A DNA stretch of 64,000 nucleotides from Verminephrobacter eiseniae EF01-2 (GTDB lineage: Bacteria > Pseudomonadota > Gammaproteobacteria > Burkholderiales > Burkholderiaceae_C): contig NC_008786.1 in assembly GCF_000015565.1 (NCBI RefSeq), positions 124,001-188,000 on the forward strand, in the 5' to 3' direction. The position numbers and the translations under genes are program-made. Every line of letters begins with the position of its first letter. Within the stretch, counting starts at the first letter, position 1. Shown here piece by piece: positions 8,690-17,334 of the stretch. The notes under the pieces are model-generated. The model saw only the letters and a list, made by a program, of their open reading frames with translations, was not told where the DNA came from and made no database searches.

Positions 8690-9462
8690 GTTTTTTGGCG
8701 CGCGGCGGCGCTGAGGAAGTCGGTGAGCAACGCGCTGTCGTCGATCACGCCGTACTCGGGTTTGTGGAATTCGGGATGCCATTGCACCGCCGCGACCCAG
8801 GGGCCGCCGCGCGCGCAGCCCTGGTGCCGGATGGCCTCGATGATGCCGCCCTCGGGGCAGCGCGCTTCGACGACAAAGCCTTGGGCCAGCGCTTTGATGG
8901 CCTGGTGGTGCACGCTGTTGACGCGGCCTGGCTGCGGCAGCAATTCGGACAAACGCGATTGCGGCTCGATGTGCAGCCCGTGAAACAGCCGGTCATAGGC
9001 TTGCATGTCCTGGTGCCGCAGGGTGCTGGCGGTTTGGCTGCTGATGTCCTGGTACAGGCTGCCGCCGAAGGCCACGTTGATCAATTGCAGGCCCCGGCAT
9101 ATGCCGAATGCCGGCTTGCCCGCTGCGACAAAGGCTTTGAGCAGCGCGATTTCGTAGTCGTCGCGCAGCTTGTCGCCGGCCCATTCGGGGCGCAGTGGCT
9201 GCTCGCCGTAGTTGCCCGGCCAGAGGTCGGCGCCGCCGTGCATGACGACGCCATCGAGCCATTGCGCGTAGTCGGCCAGCGTCACGTCGCCGCGCGCGGT
9301 GTCCCCTGTGGGGCTGGGAATCAGCACCGGCATCGCGCCGCCCGCCATGATCCAGTGCGCGACCGACTGCTCCAGATAGTGCAAGGTCTTGCTGGCAAAC
9401 GCGCGGCGCCCAGGGTCGGGATGGAACAAGCAGGCACTGACGCCGATTTTCAGACGTTCCAT
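8686..9462 (-). CDS. class-I glutamine amidotransferase-type hydrolase (peptidase C26, PuuD-like)
   Basis: A 258-residue C26 family protein. The triad is visible as Cys122 (FGICRGLQLINV), His229 and Glu231 (VQWHPEFH). It resembles gamma-glutamyl-GABA hydrolase PuuD rather than a synthetase subunit, because it stands alone without a synthase domain. The start MERLKIGVSA lies two bases after the stop of the alcohol dehydrogenase gene; the longer upstream frame is a shadow of that gene. In this block it would remove the glutamyl group at the end of a gamma-glutamylated catabolic route and release the final acid or amino acid. It is cytoplasmic, with no signal peptide. Confidence 0.85.
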   Translation of the reverse strand: MERLKIGVSACLFHPDPGRRAFASKTLHYLEQSVAHWIMAGGAMPVLIPSPTGDTARGDVTLADYAQWLDGVVMHGGADLWPGNYGEQPLRPEWAGDKLRDDYEIALLKAFVAAGKPAFGICRGLQLINVAFGGSLYQDISSQTASTLRHQDMQAYDRLFHGLHIEPQSRLSELLPQPGRVNSVHHQAIKALAQGFVVEARCPEGGIIEAIRHQGCARGGPWVAAVQWHPEFHKPEYGVIDDSALLTDFLSAAARQKT

Positions 9463-9464
9463 GG

Positions 9465-10601
9465 CTACATCGCCTGCGCGAACAGCCGCTCGAAATCGGC
9501 CTGGCTGCAAGGGCGCACATTGGTTCGATGGCAAATGTCCTGGCTGGCGACCTCGACCAGGCGCGGCAACTGGCTCGGCTGGACATGGTGGGCGGCCAGC
9601 CCGCCGCTGATGCCGATGCGGGCCTTGAGCGCTTTGAGCCAGGGCGCAAAGGCCGCGCCGCCGCCGTCGATCCGGCACGCCTGGGCGAGCCGCTCGAACT
9701 TGTCCGGCGCGGCCTCCAGGTTCCAGGCCATGACGGTATCCAGCATCAGCGCATTGGCCAGGCCGTGGTGCAGGTCGCAGACCGCGCCCAGCGCGTGCGC
9801 GCACGAGTGCACGGCGCCCAGGTCTTTCTGGAAGGCGATGGCGCCCATCATGGAGGCCATCATCATGTCGCTGCGCGCCTGCAAATCGCCCGGTTCTTTG
9901 ACTGCGGTGTACAACGCAGCGGCAGCGATGCGTGTGCCCTCCAGCGCAATGCCGTCGCACAGCGGATGGTAGGCCGGAGACAGGTAGCTCTCGACATTGT
10001 GGGTCAGCGCGTCGATGCCGGTGGCCGCCGTCACCCGGGGCGGCAGGGACAGCGTCAATTCGGGGTCGGCAAACACGCAGCGCGCCAGGATTTTGGGGCT
10101 GAACACCACGCGCTTGAGGTGCGATTCGTTTTCGCTGATGACCGACGAGCGCCCGACCTCCGAGCCGGTGCCCGCCGTGGTGGGCAAGGCGACAAAATAG
10201 GGCAGGGGATGAACGATGGCGCGCACCTGCGGGTGGTCCCACACATATTCGAGGATGTCGCCCTCATGGCTGGCGGCCAGCCCCACCACCTTGGCCACAT
10301 CCAGCGCCGCGCCGCCGCCAAAACCGATCACGCAGTCCGCCTGGTGCTGCCGGTAGGCCTGCGCCCCGGCCATGACCTGGGCGCAGGTCGGGTTGCCAAA
10401 CACGCCGCAAAACAGCGCCACCTGCAGCCCTGACAAATGGGTTTGAAATTCAGCCAGCACGGGCAGCGCGGCGAGCGCCCCGTCGGTGACGATCAGCGGC
10501 CGGCGCAGGCCCTGCTCCAGCAGATGCCGGGCCACATGCTTGCGCGCGCCGGGGCCGAATCGAATCGGGGTGGGAAAAGAAAAGCCATGCAGTGGGTCCA
10601 T
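9465..10601 (-). CDS. iron-containing alcohol dehydrogenase
   Basis: A 378-residue group III (iron-type) alcohol dehydrogenase. The nucleotide-binding GFGGGAALD (about 93-101) and TTAGTGSE (141-148) are present. The metal ligands align with those of FucO: Asp197, His201 (GIDALTHNVESY), His265 (HSCAHALG) and His279 (HHGLANA). A strong site GAGGAG precedes the ATG at 10601. The glutamine synthetase-like gene ends 15 bases upstream. It would oxidise a primary alcohol, plausibly a gamma-glutamylated amino alcohol, to the aldehyde used by the aldehyde dehydrogenase two genes downstream. Confidence 0.9.
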   Translation of the reverse strand: MDPLHGFSFPTPIRFGPGARKHVARHLLEQGLRRPLIVTDGALAALPVLAEFQTHLSGLQVALFCGVFGNPTCAQVMAGAQAYRQHQADCVIGFGGGAALDVAKVVGLAASHEGDILEYVWDHPQVRAIVHPLPYFVALPTTAGTGSEVGRSSVISENESHLKRVVFSPKILARCVFADPELTLSLPPRVTAATGIDALTHNVESYLSPAYHPLCDGIALEGTRIAAAALYTAVKEPGDLQARSDMMMASMMGAIAFQKDLGAVHSCAHALGAVCDLHHGLANALMLDTVMAWNLEAAPDKFERLAQACRIDGGGAAFAPWLKALKARIGISGGLAAHHVQPSQLPRLVEVASQDICHRTNVRPCSQADFERLFAQAM

Positions 10602-10616
10602 CGATTGATCTCCTCG

Positions 10617-11993
10617 TCAGACGATCTCAAGGTAACGCTTCAATTCCCAATCGGTAACGCCGTCGAGCCACTGGCGCCATTCCCATTCGCGCGTGGCGGC
10701 AAAGTGCTCGACGAAGGCGTCGCCCAGCCAGTCATGCGCCACGCGGGAATGTTGCAGAACGCGCGTGGTCTCGATCAAGGTGCGCGGCGCGCGCGCGACA
10801 TTTTCTGCGCCCTGGTTGGTGCCGGTGATCGGCGGCGCGCTCAGCTTGAGCCCCTGTTCCACGCCGTGCAGACCGGCGGCAATCACCGCAGCCAGCGCCA
10901 GATAGGGATTGATATCGGCGCCCGGGCAGCGGGTCTCCAGCCTGGTGGCCTTGGGGCTGCCGGCAATCACGCGGAAGCTGGCCGTGCGGTTGTCCATGCC
11001 CCAACTGGGTTTGACCGGCGCCCAAAAGCCATCGACCAGGCGCTTGTAGCTGTTGATGGTGGGCCAGAACAGCGGCGCGAATTCCATCAAAAAGCCGATC
11101 TGGCCAGCCAGGTAGCTTTCAAACAGCGGACTCATCTTGCGCTCTGACGAGGCATCGAAAAACAGATTGCGCTGGCCGTCCGACAGGCTTTGGTGGATAT
11201 GTCCGGAGCAGCCGGGCAGCGCCTGATTCCACTTGGCCATGAAACTCGGCATGATGCCGAAGCGCTTGCCGATTTCGCGCGCGCCGGTCTTGAACAAAAT
11301 GGCGCGGTCGGCCTGCGCCAAGGCCTCGCTGAAGCTGATCGCCGCTTCATAGACGCCCGGGCCTGTCTCGGTGTGCAAGCCCTCGATGGGCACGTCGAAG
11401 GCGGCCATCTCGTCCATCAAGGCGTTGAAAAAGCCCGGGTTGTCGGCCATGCGCAGCAGCGAATAGCCAAACATGCCCGGCGTGATCGGCTCTGGCCCCA
11501 CCCCTTGCTTGGCAGCCCAGCTTTGCGCGCTCTCTTTGAAGTTGAACCACTCGAATTCCATGCCGGCGAGCACGGTAAAGCCCAGTTTTTCGGCGCGCTT
11601 GAGCACGCGCTTCAAGGTTTGGCGCGGGCACAGTGCATGCGGGCTGCCGTCGGGGTTGACGAATTCGCCGAGAAAAAACGGCACCTGCCGATCCCAGGGC
11701 ACCTGGCGCGCGGTGCCCGGATCGATGCGCACCAGCGCGTCCGGGTAGCCATGCTGCCAGCCGGTCAGCCGGGTGTTGTCGTAGCAATGGTCATGCGCAT
11801 CCCAGCCCAGTACCACGTCGCAAAAGCTGAAGCCGGACTCGGCTGCGCTTTTGAATTTGTCACGGTGCAGATACTTGCCGCGCAAAATGCCATCGACATC
11901 ACTGACTGCCACCTTGACCTTGGTGCTGCCCGATTCGAGCGCGGCGGCCACGGCGGGATGAAGCGGCGGGTGCGCCATCGAGCTATCGTTCAT
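10617..11993 (-). CDS. glutamine synthetase-like gamma-glutamylamide ligase (PuuA/IpuC type)
   Basis: A 458-residue member of the glutamine synthetase superfamily. Start MNDSSMAH follows GGAG with seven-base spacing. Family motifs are visible: VDGILRGKY near the N-terminus, GMEFEWFNF, TETGPGVYEAAI, the ATP/ammonia-site GCSGHIHQSL and MDNRTASFRV. There is no sign of the adenylylation loop of housekeeping GlnA. Its neighbours are an alcohol dehydrogenase, an aldehyde dehydrogenase and a C26 hydrolase rather than ntrBC, so it more likely joins glutamate to an amine, as PuuA does with putrescine or IpuC with isopropylamine/alaninol. The substrate is not determined. The gene is transcribed with the block upstream, after a 271-base gap. 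Confidence 0.85.
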   Translation of the reverse strand: MNDSSMAHPPLHPAVAAALESGSTKVKVAVSDVDGILRGKYLHRDKFKSAAESGFSFCDVVLGWDAHDHCYDNTRLTGWQHGYPDALVRIDPGTARQVPWDRQVPFFLGEFVNPDGSPHALCPRQTLKRVLKRAEKLGFTVLAGMEFEWFNFKESAQSWAAKQGVGPEPITPGMFGYSLLRMADNPGFFNALMDEMAAFDVPIEGLHTETGPGVYEAAISFSEALAQADRAILFKTGAREIGKRFGIMPSFMAKWNQALPGCSGHIHQSLSDGQRNLFFDASSERKMSPLFESYLAGQIGFLMEFAPLFWPTINSYKRLVDGFWAPVKPSWGMDNRTASFRVIAGSPKATRLETRCPGADINPYLALAAVIAAGLHGVEQGLKLSAPPITGTNQGAENVARAPRTLIETTRVLQHSRVAHDWLGDAFVEHFAATREWEWRQWLDGVTDWELKRYLEIV

Positions 11994-12264
11994 CAAAGTT
12001 CTCCATGTCGCCGTGCCGACGCCAAGCCATGCGATGCGGCATTGGCGGCTGCGATCGCCCGGCCATCGACGGCGCAAGGCCAGGCGGCTCCGTGCCAGTT
12101 CGGGTTCGTGGTCTTTGCGCCCGTTTCTTCGAGCACCGGCACCCAAGGCCAGCAGGCCGACCGATTGTAGGTCAGCCTCCGGCAGCCAAATCGCGGCGGC
12201 CCGCCTCGGGCCAGGCCCCGGTGGCGCCAAGCGCAGGCGAAAACGGCGCTTTGACGCAGCAAGG

Positions 12265-12789
12265 CTACCCGACGGCCCCCGGCGGCTCGATATCGACCTC
12301 GAAGTTCTCCAGAAAGCGGCTGACCAGCATGTAAAAGCCGATGACCAGCACCAACTCGGCGACCTGTCCATGCGGCAGCCGCGCGCACAGCGCCTCGAAC
12401 ATCGCGTCAGGGGCCTTCACATGCAGCACGACCTGGTCGGTGAACTCCAGCACCAGCGTCTCGGTGGCATCGAGCGCAGAGCGGTCGGCGTCCTTGCCGA
12501 GCGCGTCGATCTTGTCGTCGGACAGTCCGACGCGGCGTGCCACGCGCCGGTGCTGGTGCACCTCGTAGCTGGCGCCGCACAGGATGCCGGTGCGCAAGAT
12601 GGCGATCTCGCGCAGCTTCGCGTCGAGCGTGTTCTCGCGCAAGATGGCACTGCCCAGCGCCAGAAAGCCCTCGGCCGTCTTGCCCGCATGCGCCAGCATC
12701 CGATAGAGGTTCAGCGGCGGCCGCGCCGCGATCAGCCGGGTGTAGGACTCGGGCGCCTGGCTCAGGTCGTAGTAGGGAATGCGGGCCAT
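12265..12789 (-). CDS. carboxymuconolactone decarboxylase/AhpD-like family protein
   Basis: A 174-residue all-helical protein of the CMD family. The signature region reads ILRTGILCGASYEVHQHRR, with a single Cys and a His rather than the CxxC of AhpD, so a peroxidase role is less likely. The start MARIPYYDL is chosen because the upstream extension covers repeat DNA. It lies between the substrate-binding protein gene and the glutamine synthetase-like gene on the same strand. CMD-like proteins often accompany aromatic or amine catabolism; the reaction here is unknown. Confidence 0.8.
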   Translation of the reverse strand: MARIPYYDLSQAPESYTRLIAARPPLNLYRMLAHAGKTAEGFLALGSAILRENTLDAKLREIAILRTGILCGASYEVHQHRRVARRVGLSDDKIDALGKDADRSALDATETLVLEFTDQVVLHVKAPDAMFEALCARLPHGQVAELVLVIGFYMLVSRFLENFEVDIEPPGAVG

Positions 12790-12811
12790 GGGTCGCTTTC
12801 GAAGGTTCGTT

Positions 12812-12897
12812 GTCCAATCCACGCGCTGCGCGTGCTCACTGTCCGATCCACACGCTGCGCGTGCTCACTGCCCGATCCACACGCTGCGCGTGCGGAT
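12812..12897. repeat. three 29-bp tandem repeats at a gene end
   Basis: Copies are 12812-12840, 12841-12869 and 12870-12897, sharing the core CCACACGCTGCGCGTGC with few changes. The third copy is the last codons of the substrate-binding protein gene (SVWIGQ and stop). The other two are extra copies of that gene end in the spacer, and each would again supply the in-frame stop. The core is itself partly palindromic (CGCTGCGCG). Confidence 0.85.
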
Positions 12898-14385
12898 GAT
12901 GCTATTGGTTATGGGGCCCAGGTTCCTGACCTTCGGGCTGGCTATCGCGTAGTAGGTGACCCGGATCGGAATCAGTTGGTAGGCTTCATCGGACACGATC
13001 TGCGCGATGTCGCAGTACAGCGCCTTGCGCCTGGCCTGGTCAGGCTCGGCGCGCGCCTTGCCCAGGAGGGCGTCGATCCTGGCGGTGTCGTGCCGGCTCA
13101 CCGGGGTGCCGTTTTCGCCGCCGAAGTAATAGGCCAGCGCCCCATCGGGTTCGCCGGTGATGTCGCCAAAGCGCCAGACACCCATCTGGTAGTCGCCGCT
13201 CAGGCCAACGCGCACGTTCTGGCTTTGCTCGGTCAACCGGATATCGACCTCCATGCCAGCTTCCTTGGCGAACTGCTGCACCATGCCGGCCTGGCGCCGG
13301 CCGGTCGGCGTGTTCGTGGACACCAGTTGGAATTTGACCGGTTTGCCGACCTCGGCAAGCAACGCGCGCGCCTTCGCCAGGTCGTGGCTGCGCCAGTTCA
13401 GCCGGGGGCAGAACCACGGCGAGTTCGGGCCGAACAGGTCGGTGGTGGCCACCGTGGTGCCGAGAAAGAAGGTGTCGAGCATGGCCTTGGCGTTGAATGC
13501 GTGCACCACCGCTGCGCGCACGCGCTGGTCGTTGAAAGGCTCTTTGGCGGCGTTGAAATTCCATGAGATCGCGCCCGAGCCCTGGTACTCGTGCACCTTG
13601 ATCTGCGGGTTTTTCCTGGCGTCGAGCACATGGCTTGCGGTGTCCATGCGGCCGATGTCGACCTGGCCCGACTTGATGCTCTGGTAGCGCGTGTTGGCAT
13701 CGGGCAGCACGCGATAGATCAGGCGCTCGAGGTAGGGCAGTTGCGGCTCCCAGTAATGGGGGTTGCGCTCCATCACGATGCGGTCGCCGGCCTGCCATTC
13801 CTTGAAGATGAAAGGCCCGGTGCCGATGGGCTTGCGGTGAAAGCCCTCGGGGTCGTTCTTCAGCGCCGCCGGCGAGCCGATGAAGTTCACCAGGTTTTCG
13901 GCTGCGAGCGCCGATTGCAGCGCCACCCAGGGTTGCCGCAGGACGAAGCGCACGCTCATCTCATCGACCTTCTCGACGGTCTTCAGGGGCGCGATCGGGG
14001 ACAGATTGATGCCCGTCCCGGGCGCGAGCAGCCAGGCGTAATGGGCCACCACTGCGTCGGCGTTGAACGGCGTGCCGTCGTGGAATGTCACGCCGGGCCG
14101 CAGTCGGACCGTCGCGCTCAGGCGGTCCGGGGCCTCGGCATAGTCCAGCCCCAGGCGCGGCACGATTTGCGCGCCTTCAAAGACGAACAGCGTCTCCAGC
14201 ACCGAGGACGCGGGCGCGAGGGTGTTCTGGTTGAAGATTCTGGCCTTGGCCGGGTTGAAGCCGCTGAACTCGGCCTCCATGCCGATGGTGAGCGTGCCGC
14301 CCCTTTTTTGCGCCTGGGCAGCGGGCGCGAGCAGGGCCAGGCTCAGCAGGCAGCAGGCGGCGGCGGGCAGGTGCAAGGTGGTCAT
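12865..14385 (-). CDS. ABC transporter substrate-binding protein, family 5 (peptide/nickel type)
   Basis: A 506-residue periplasmic binding protein. It begins MTTLHLPAAACCLLSLALL, a clear signal peptide cleaved after AAQA. The family-5 landmark LRPGVTFHDGTPFNADAVV is at about residues 95-113, and GTGPFIFKEW follows. Start ATG overlaps the stop of the ATPase gene by four bases. It captures the substrate for the permease-ATPase genes 14382-18295. Family 5 proteins bind peptides, opines, nickel or amines; next to a gamma-glutamylation pathway an amine or small peptide is plausible. Confidence 0.9.
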   Translation of the reverse strand: MTTLHLPAAACCLLSLALLAPAAQAQKRGGTLTIGMEAEFSGFNPAKARIFNQNTLAPASSVLETLFVFEGAQIVPRLGLDYAEAPDRLSATVRLRPGVTFHDGTPFNADAVVAHYAWLLAPGTGINLSPIAPLKTVEKVDEMSVRFVLRQPWVALQSALAAENLVNFIGSPAALKNDPEGFHRKPIGTGPFIFKEWQAGDRIVMERNPHYWEPQLPYLERLIYRVLPDANTRYQSIKSGQVDIGRMDTASHVLDARKNPQIKVHEYQGSGAISWNFNAAKEPFNDQRVRAAVVHAFNAKAMLDTFFLGTTVATTDLFGPNSPWFCPRLNWRSHDLAKARALLAEVGKPVKFQLVSTNTPTGRRQAGMVQQFAKEAGMEVDIRLTEQSQNVRVGLSGDYQMGVWRFGDITGEPDGALAYYFGGENGTPVSRHDTARIDALLGKARAEPDQARRKALYCDIAQIVSDEAYQLIPIRVTYYAIASPKVRNLGPITNSIIRTRSVWIGQ

Positions 14386-15413
14386 GGAGCGATGTCCTCG
14401 GGTTGGAAAAAGGCGCTGGCGTTGGCCGCAGGCCGGGCCACCGAATACGGGAAATGGCAGGCCACCTGGCGCCCGTCGGCGAGCGCCGTCAACGCAGGCT
14501 CGGCCGCAGCGCAGAGCGCCTGCGCGCCCGGGCAACGGGTGCGAAAGCGGCAACCCGTGGGCAGCGACAGCGGCGACGGCATCTCGCCCTGGAGCGCCAC
14601 GCGCCGCGGCGGCACGGCCGGGTCGGCGTGCAGCACCGCGCTGAGCAGCGCTACGGTGTAGGGGTGGGCGGGGTGCTCCAGCAGGTGCTGCGCGTCGCCG
14701 GCTTCGCAGATGCGCCCGAGGTACATCACCGCGATGCAGTCGGCCACGTTGCGCACCACCGCCAGGTCATGCGAGATGAACAACATGCTCAGGCCCAGGC
14801 GCTGGCGCAGTTCGCCCAGCAGGTTCAGCACCTGCGCGCGGACCGACACGTCGAGCGCCGACACCGGCTCGTCGCAGACCAGCAGCACGGGGTCGAGGAT
14901 CAGCGCCCGCGCAATCGAGATGCGCTGGCACTGGCCGCCCGAGAACTCGTGCGGATAGCGCCCCAGCATCTGCTGGCTGTCCAGCCCCACGATGTCCAGC
15001 GTCGCGCGGATGCGGCGCTCGCTTTCGCTCTTGTCGAACAGGCCGTTCACCTTCAGCGGGAACTCCAGGATCTGGCGCACCGTGCGCTGCGGGTTGAGCG
15101 AGGAGATCGGGTCCTGGAAGATCATCTGAAAGCGGCGCCGCAGGCGCTTGAGCGCATCGCCGCCGAGCGGCCCCAGCGCCTGCCCTTCGAGCCGGATCAC
15201 GCCGCCGGCCGTTGGCACGAGCTGCATCACCGCCTTGGCGACCGATGACTTGCCGCAGCCCGATTCGCCGACCAACGCCAGCGTCTGGCCGCGCCCGATC
15301 GCAAAGCTCAGCCGTTCGACGGCGCGCATCTGCTGCCCGCCCGTGAGCGCGTAGACCACATCCAGGTCGCGCACATCGAGCACCGGGGGCGCCGGGGATG
15401 CCTGTGGCCTCAT
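14382..15413 (-). CDS. ABC transporter ATP-binding protein (DppF/OppF type)
   Basis: A 343-residue ATPase with Walker A GESGCGKSS, Q-loop IFQDPISSLNPQ, signature SGGQCQRISIARAL (Cys where Gln or Arg is more usual), Walker B LLVCDEP and the switch His in FISHDLAVV. The C-terminal oligopeptide-transporter extension with its cysteine cluster (CRFRTRCPGAQALC) is present, which marks it as the F-type subunit. The start MRPQASPAP overlaps the stop of the D-type ATPase gene (ATGA). It energises uptake through the DppB/DppC-like permeases encoded just upstream. Confidence 0.9.
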   Translation of the reverse strand: MRPQASPAPPVLDVRDLDVVYALTGGQQMRAVERLSFAIGRGQTLALVGESGCGKSSVAKAVMQLVPTAGGVIRLEGQALGPLGGDALKRLRRRFQMIFQDPISSLNPQRTVRQILEFPLKVNGLFDKSESERRIRATLDIVGLDSQQMLGRYPHEFSGGQCQRISIARALILDPVLLVCDEPVSALDVSVRAQVLNLLGELRQRLGLSMLFISHDLAVVRNVADCIAVMYLGRICEAGDAQHLLEHPAHPYTVALLSAVLHADPAVPPRRVALQGEMPSPLSLPTGCRFRTRCPGAQALCAAAEPALTALADGRQVACHFPYSVARPAANASAFFQPEDIAP

Positions 15414-16480
15414 GCCGCGATCTCCAGCGGGTGCCAGCACCGGACGGCATGAGCGCCGCCCGGCCGCCCGAAGGCGCTCATGCCCGTCGAAAGCGGAGTA
15501 CTCCAGTGCGCGCCCTCGGCGCAGGCTACGGACTCGAGGCCGGGCTGCGCGGCCTCGCACTGCATCGTGCGGCGGTCGCAGCGCGGCGCGTAGCGGCATC
15601 CGCCGGCGAGCGCGCGCACCACGGGCGGGCGCCCGGCAATGCTGTGCAGCAGCGCGTGCGGCGGATCGTCCAGGCGCGCAATCGCGCGCAGCAGGTCCCG
15701 CGTGTAGGGCATGCGCGGCTGGCGCAACAGCGCCGCCGTCGGCGCCTGCTCGACGATCTGGCCGGCATACATCACGGCGATGTCGTCGGCGTAGCCGGCC
15801 GCAACGCCCAGGTCGTGCGTGACCAGGATCATGGCCATCTGGCGCCCGCGCTGCAGGCCGCGCAGCAGGTCGAGTATCTCGGCCTGCACGGTCACATCGA
15901 GCGCGGTGGTGGGCTCGTCGGCAATCAGCAACTCGGGCTCGCAGGCCACTGCCATCGCGATCACCACGCGCTGGCGCATGCCGCCGGACAGTTGGTGCGG
16001 CAACTGTGCCATGCGCCGTTCGGGCGAACCGATGCCGACCTGCGCCAGCAGGCCGGTGGCGCGCTCCTGCGCGGCCTGCCGGCTCAGCCGCAGGTGCAGT
16101 TGCAGCCCTTCGGCAAGCTGCACGCCAATGGGCCGCACCGGGTTCAGGGCCGTCATCGGGTCTTGGAACACCATCGCGATGCGCCGGCCGCGCACGGCCT
16201 GCATCGCACTGCGCTCCAGGCGCAGCAGATCCTGCGCGCCGAAAAATATCTGCGCCTCGGGCGCGGTCTGCGCCGCCGGGCCGAGCAGCCGCAGGATCGA
16301 GCACGCCAACACCGATTTGCCCGAGCCTGATTCGCCAACGATGGCCAGCGTGCGCGCGCGCTCCACATCCAGCGAGACATCGGTCAGCGCATGCAGCGGC
16401 CCCTGCGCGGTCTGGAACTGAACGCCCAGGTGGCGCACGCGCAGCAGCGCAGCGTCGTGGAGCCGGGTCTGGCGGTTCAT
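15410..16480 (-). CDS. ABC transporter ATP-binding protein (DppD/OppD type) with in-frame repeat insertion
   Basis: A 356-residue ATPase with Walker A GESGSGKSV, VFQDPMTALNP, signature LSGGMRQRVVIAMA, Walker B LLIADEP and LVTHDLGV. The C-terminal cysteine motif (CRYAPRCDRRTMQC ... C ... RCWHP) is interrupted between CAEG and VRCWHP by about 20 extra residues, WSTPLSTGMSAFGRPGGAH. These are encoded by a copy of the dispersed repeat at 15450-15505. The insertion keeps the frame and lies after the ATPase core, so the protein may still work. The start MNRQTRLHD overlaps the permease stop (ATGA). Confidence 0.9.
   Translation of the reverse strand: MNRQTRLHDAALLRVRHLGVQFQTAQGPLHALTDVSLDVERARTLAIVGESGSGKSVLACSILRLLGPAAQTAPEAQIFFGAQDLLRLERSAMQAVRGRRIAMVFQDPMTALNPVRPIGVQLAEGLQLHLRLSRQAAQERATGLLAQVGIGSPERRMAQLPHQLSGGMRQRVVIAMAVACEPELLIADEPTTALDVTVQAEILDLLRGLQRGRQMAMILVTHDLGVAAGYADDIAVMYAGQIVEQAPTAALLRQPRMPYTRDLLRAIARLDDPPHALLHSIAGRPPVVRALAGGCRYAPRCDRRTMQCEAAQPGLESVACAEGAHWSTPLSTGMSAFGRPGGAHAVRCWHPLEIAA
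15450..15505 (-). repeat. single copy of the SAFGRPGGAH repeat inside an ABC ATPase gene
   Basis: On the minus strand this 56-bp stretch runs from TGGAGTACTCC to GGCGGCGCTCA and shares ATGAGCGCCTTCGGGCGGCC with the six-copy array at 18311-18670. It is read here as WSTPLSTGMSAFGRPGGAH, the same frame as in the Bug gene at 21697. Confidence 0.85.
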
Positions 16481-17334
16481 GCCAGACCCGGCGAGCGGCG
16501 CTGGCGCAGGCCGTCGCCCAACAGGTTCAGGCTCAGCACGGTCAGGAACATCGCGGCCGCCGGAATCAGGCTGACATGGGGCACGCGCTCGAGCGATTCG
16601 CGCCCGTCGGCGATCATGCCGCCCCAACTCGGTGTCGGCGGCGGCACGCCCACGCCCAGAAAACTCAGCGAGCCTTCGGCAACGATCATCACCGAGGTGA
16701 TGGTCAGCGCGTAGGTCAGCAGGGACAGGGCCATGTTCGGCAGGATCTCGCGCAGCATGATCTGCCAATCGCTGGCCCCTGCGGTGCGCGCGGCCAGCAC
16801 GAACTCGCGGCCGATCAACGGCAATGCGTTGGCGCGGGCGATGCGCGCAAAGGCCGGTATCGACATCACGCCGAGCGCCAGCGCCACGTTGTGCACCGAG
16901 GGGCCGAGCACCACCGTCAGGCCGAGCGCGAACACCAGGCTCGGAAAGGCCAGCATCGCGTCGAGCAGCGCCAGGATGGCCGTGCGCAGCACGCCGCCGT
17001 AGTAGGCCGCGAGCAAGCCGAGCGCCGAGCCGAAAACCAGCCCGATCAGCGGCGCCACCGAGCACACGATCAGCGAGACCCGCGCGCCATGCGCCAGGCG
17101 CGCGAAGATGTCGCGGCCATCGAGGTCCAGGCCCAGCAGATGCGCCGTGCCCGGGCCTTGCCCTGCGGCCGCGAAGTCCATGTCGGTGGGCGAGGGCAGC
17201 GGCAGCCAGTCGGCCGCAAGCGCAAGAAACAGCACCCCGAGCAGCCACGCGCATGGCAGCCCCAGGCGCAGCAGCGCGCGCGCGCGGGGCTTGCCGCGCC
17301 ACCAGCGCCCCGGCGCGCACCATTCAGCGCGCAT
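16477..17334 (-). CDS. ABC transporter permease (DppC type)
   Basis: A 285-residue inner-membrane permease with about six membrane segments. The N-terminal OppC-like segment is followed by DLDGRDIFARLAHGARVSL, and the cytoplasmic EAA loop reads AARTAGASDWQIMLREILPN (about 182-201). The C-terminal SLSFLGVGVPPPTPSWG is typical of the C-type subunit. The gene overlaps the end of the DppB-type gene by 11 bases and the start of the ATPase gene by four, so all five transporter genes are tightly coupled. Confidence 0.9.
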   Translation of the reverse strand: MRAEWCAPGRWWRGKPRARALLRLGLPCAWLLGVLFLALAADWLPLPSPTDMDFAAAGQGPGTAHLLGLDLDGRDIFARLAHGARVSLIVCSVAPLIGLVFGSALGLLAAYYGGVLRTAILALLDAMLAFPSLVFALGLTVVLGPSVHNVALALGVMSIPAFARIARANALPLIGREFVLAARTAGASDWQIMLREILPNMALSLLTYALTITSVMIVAEGSLSFLGVGVPPPTPSWGGMIADGRESLERVPHVSLIPAAAMFLTVLSLNLLGDGLRQRRSPGLA

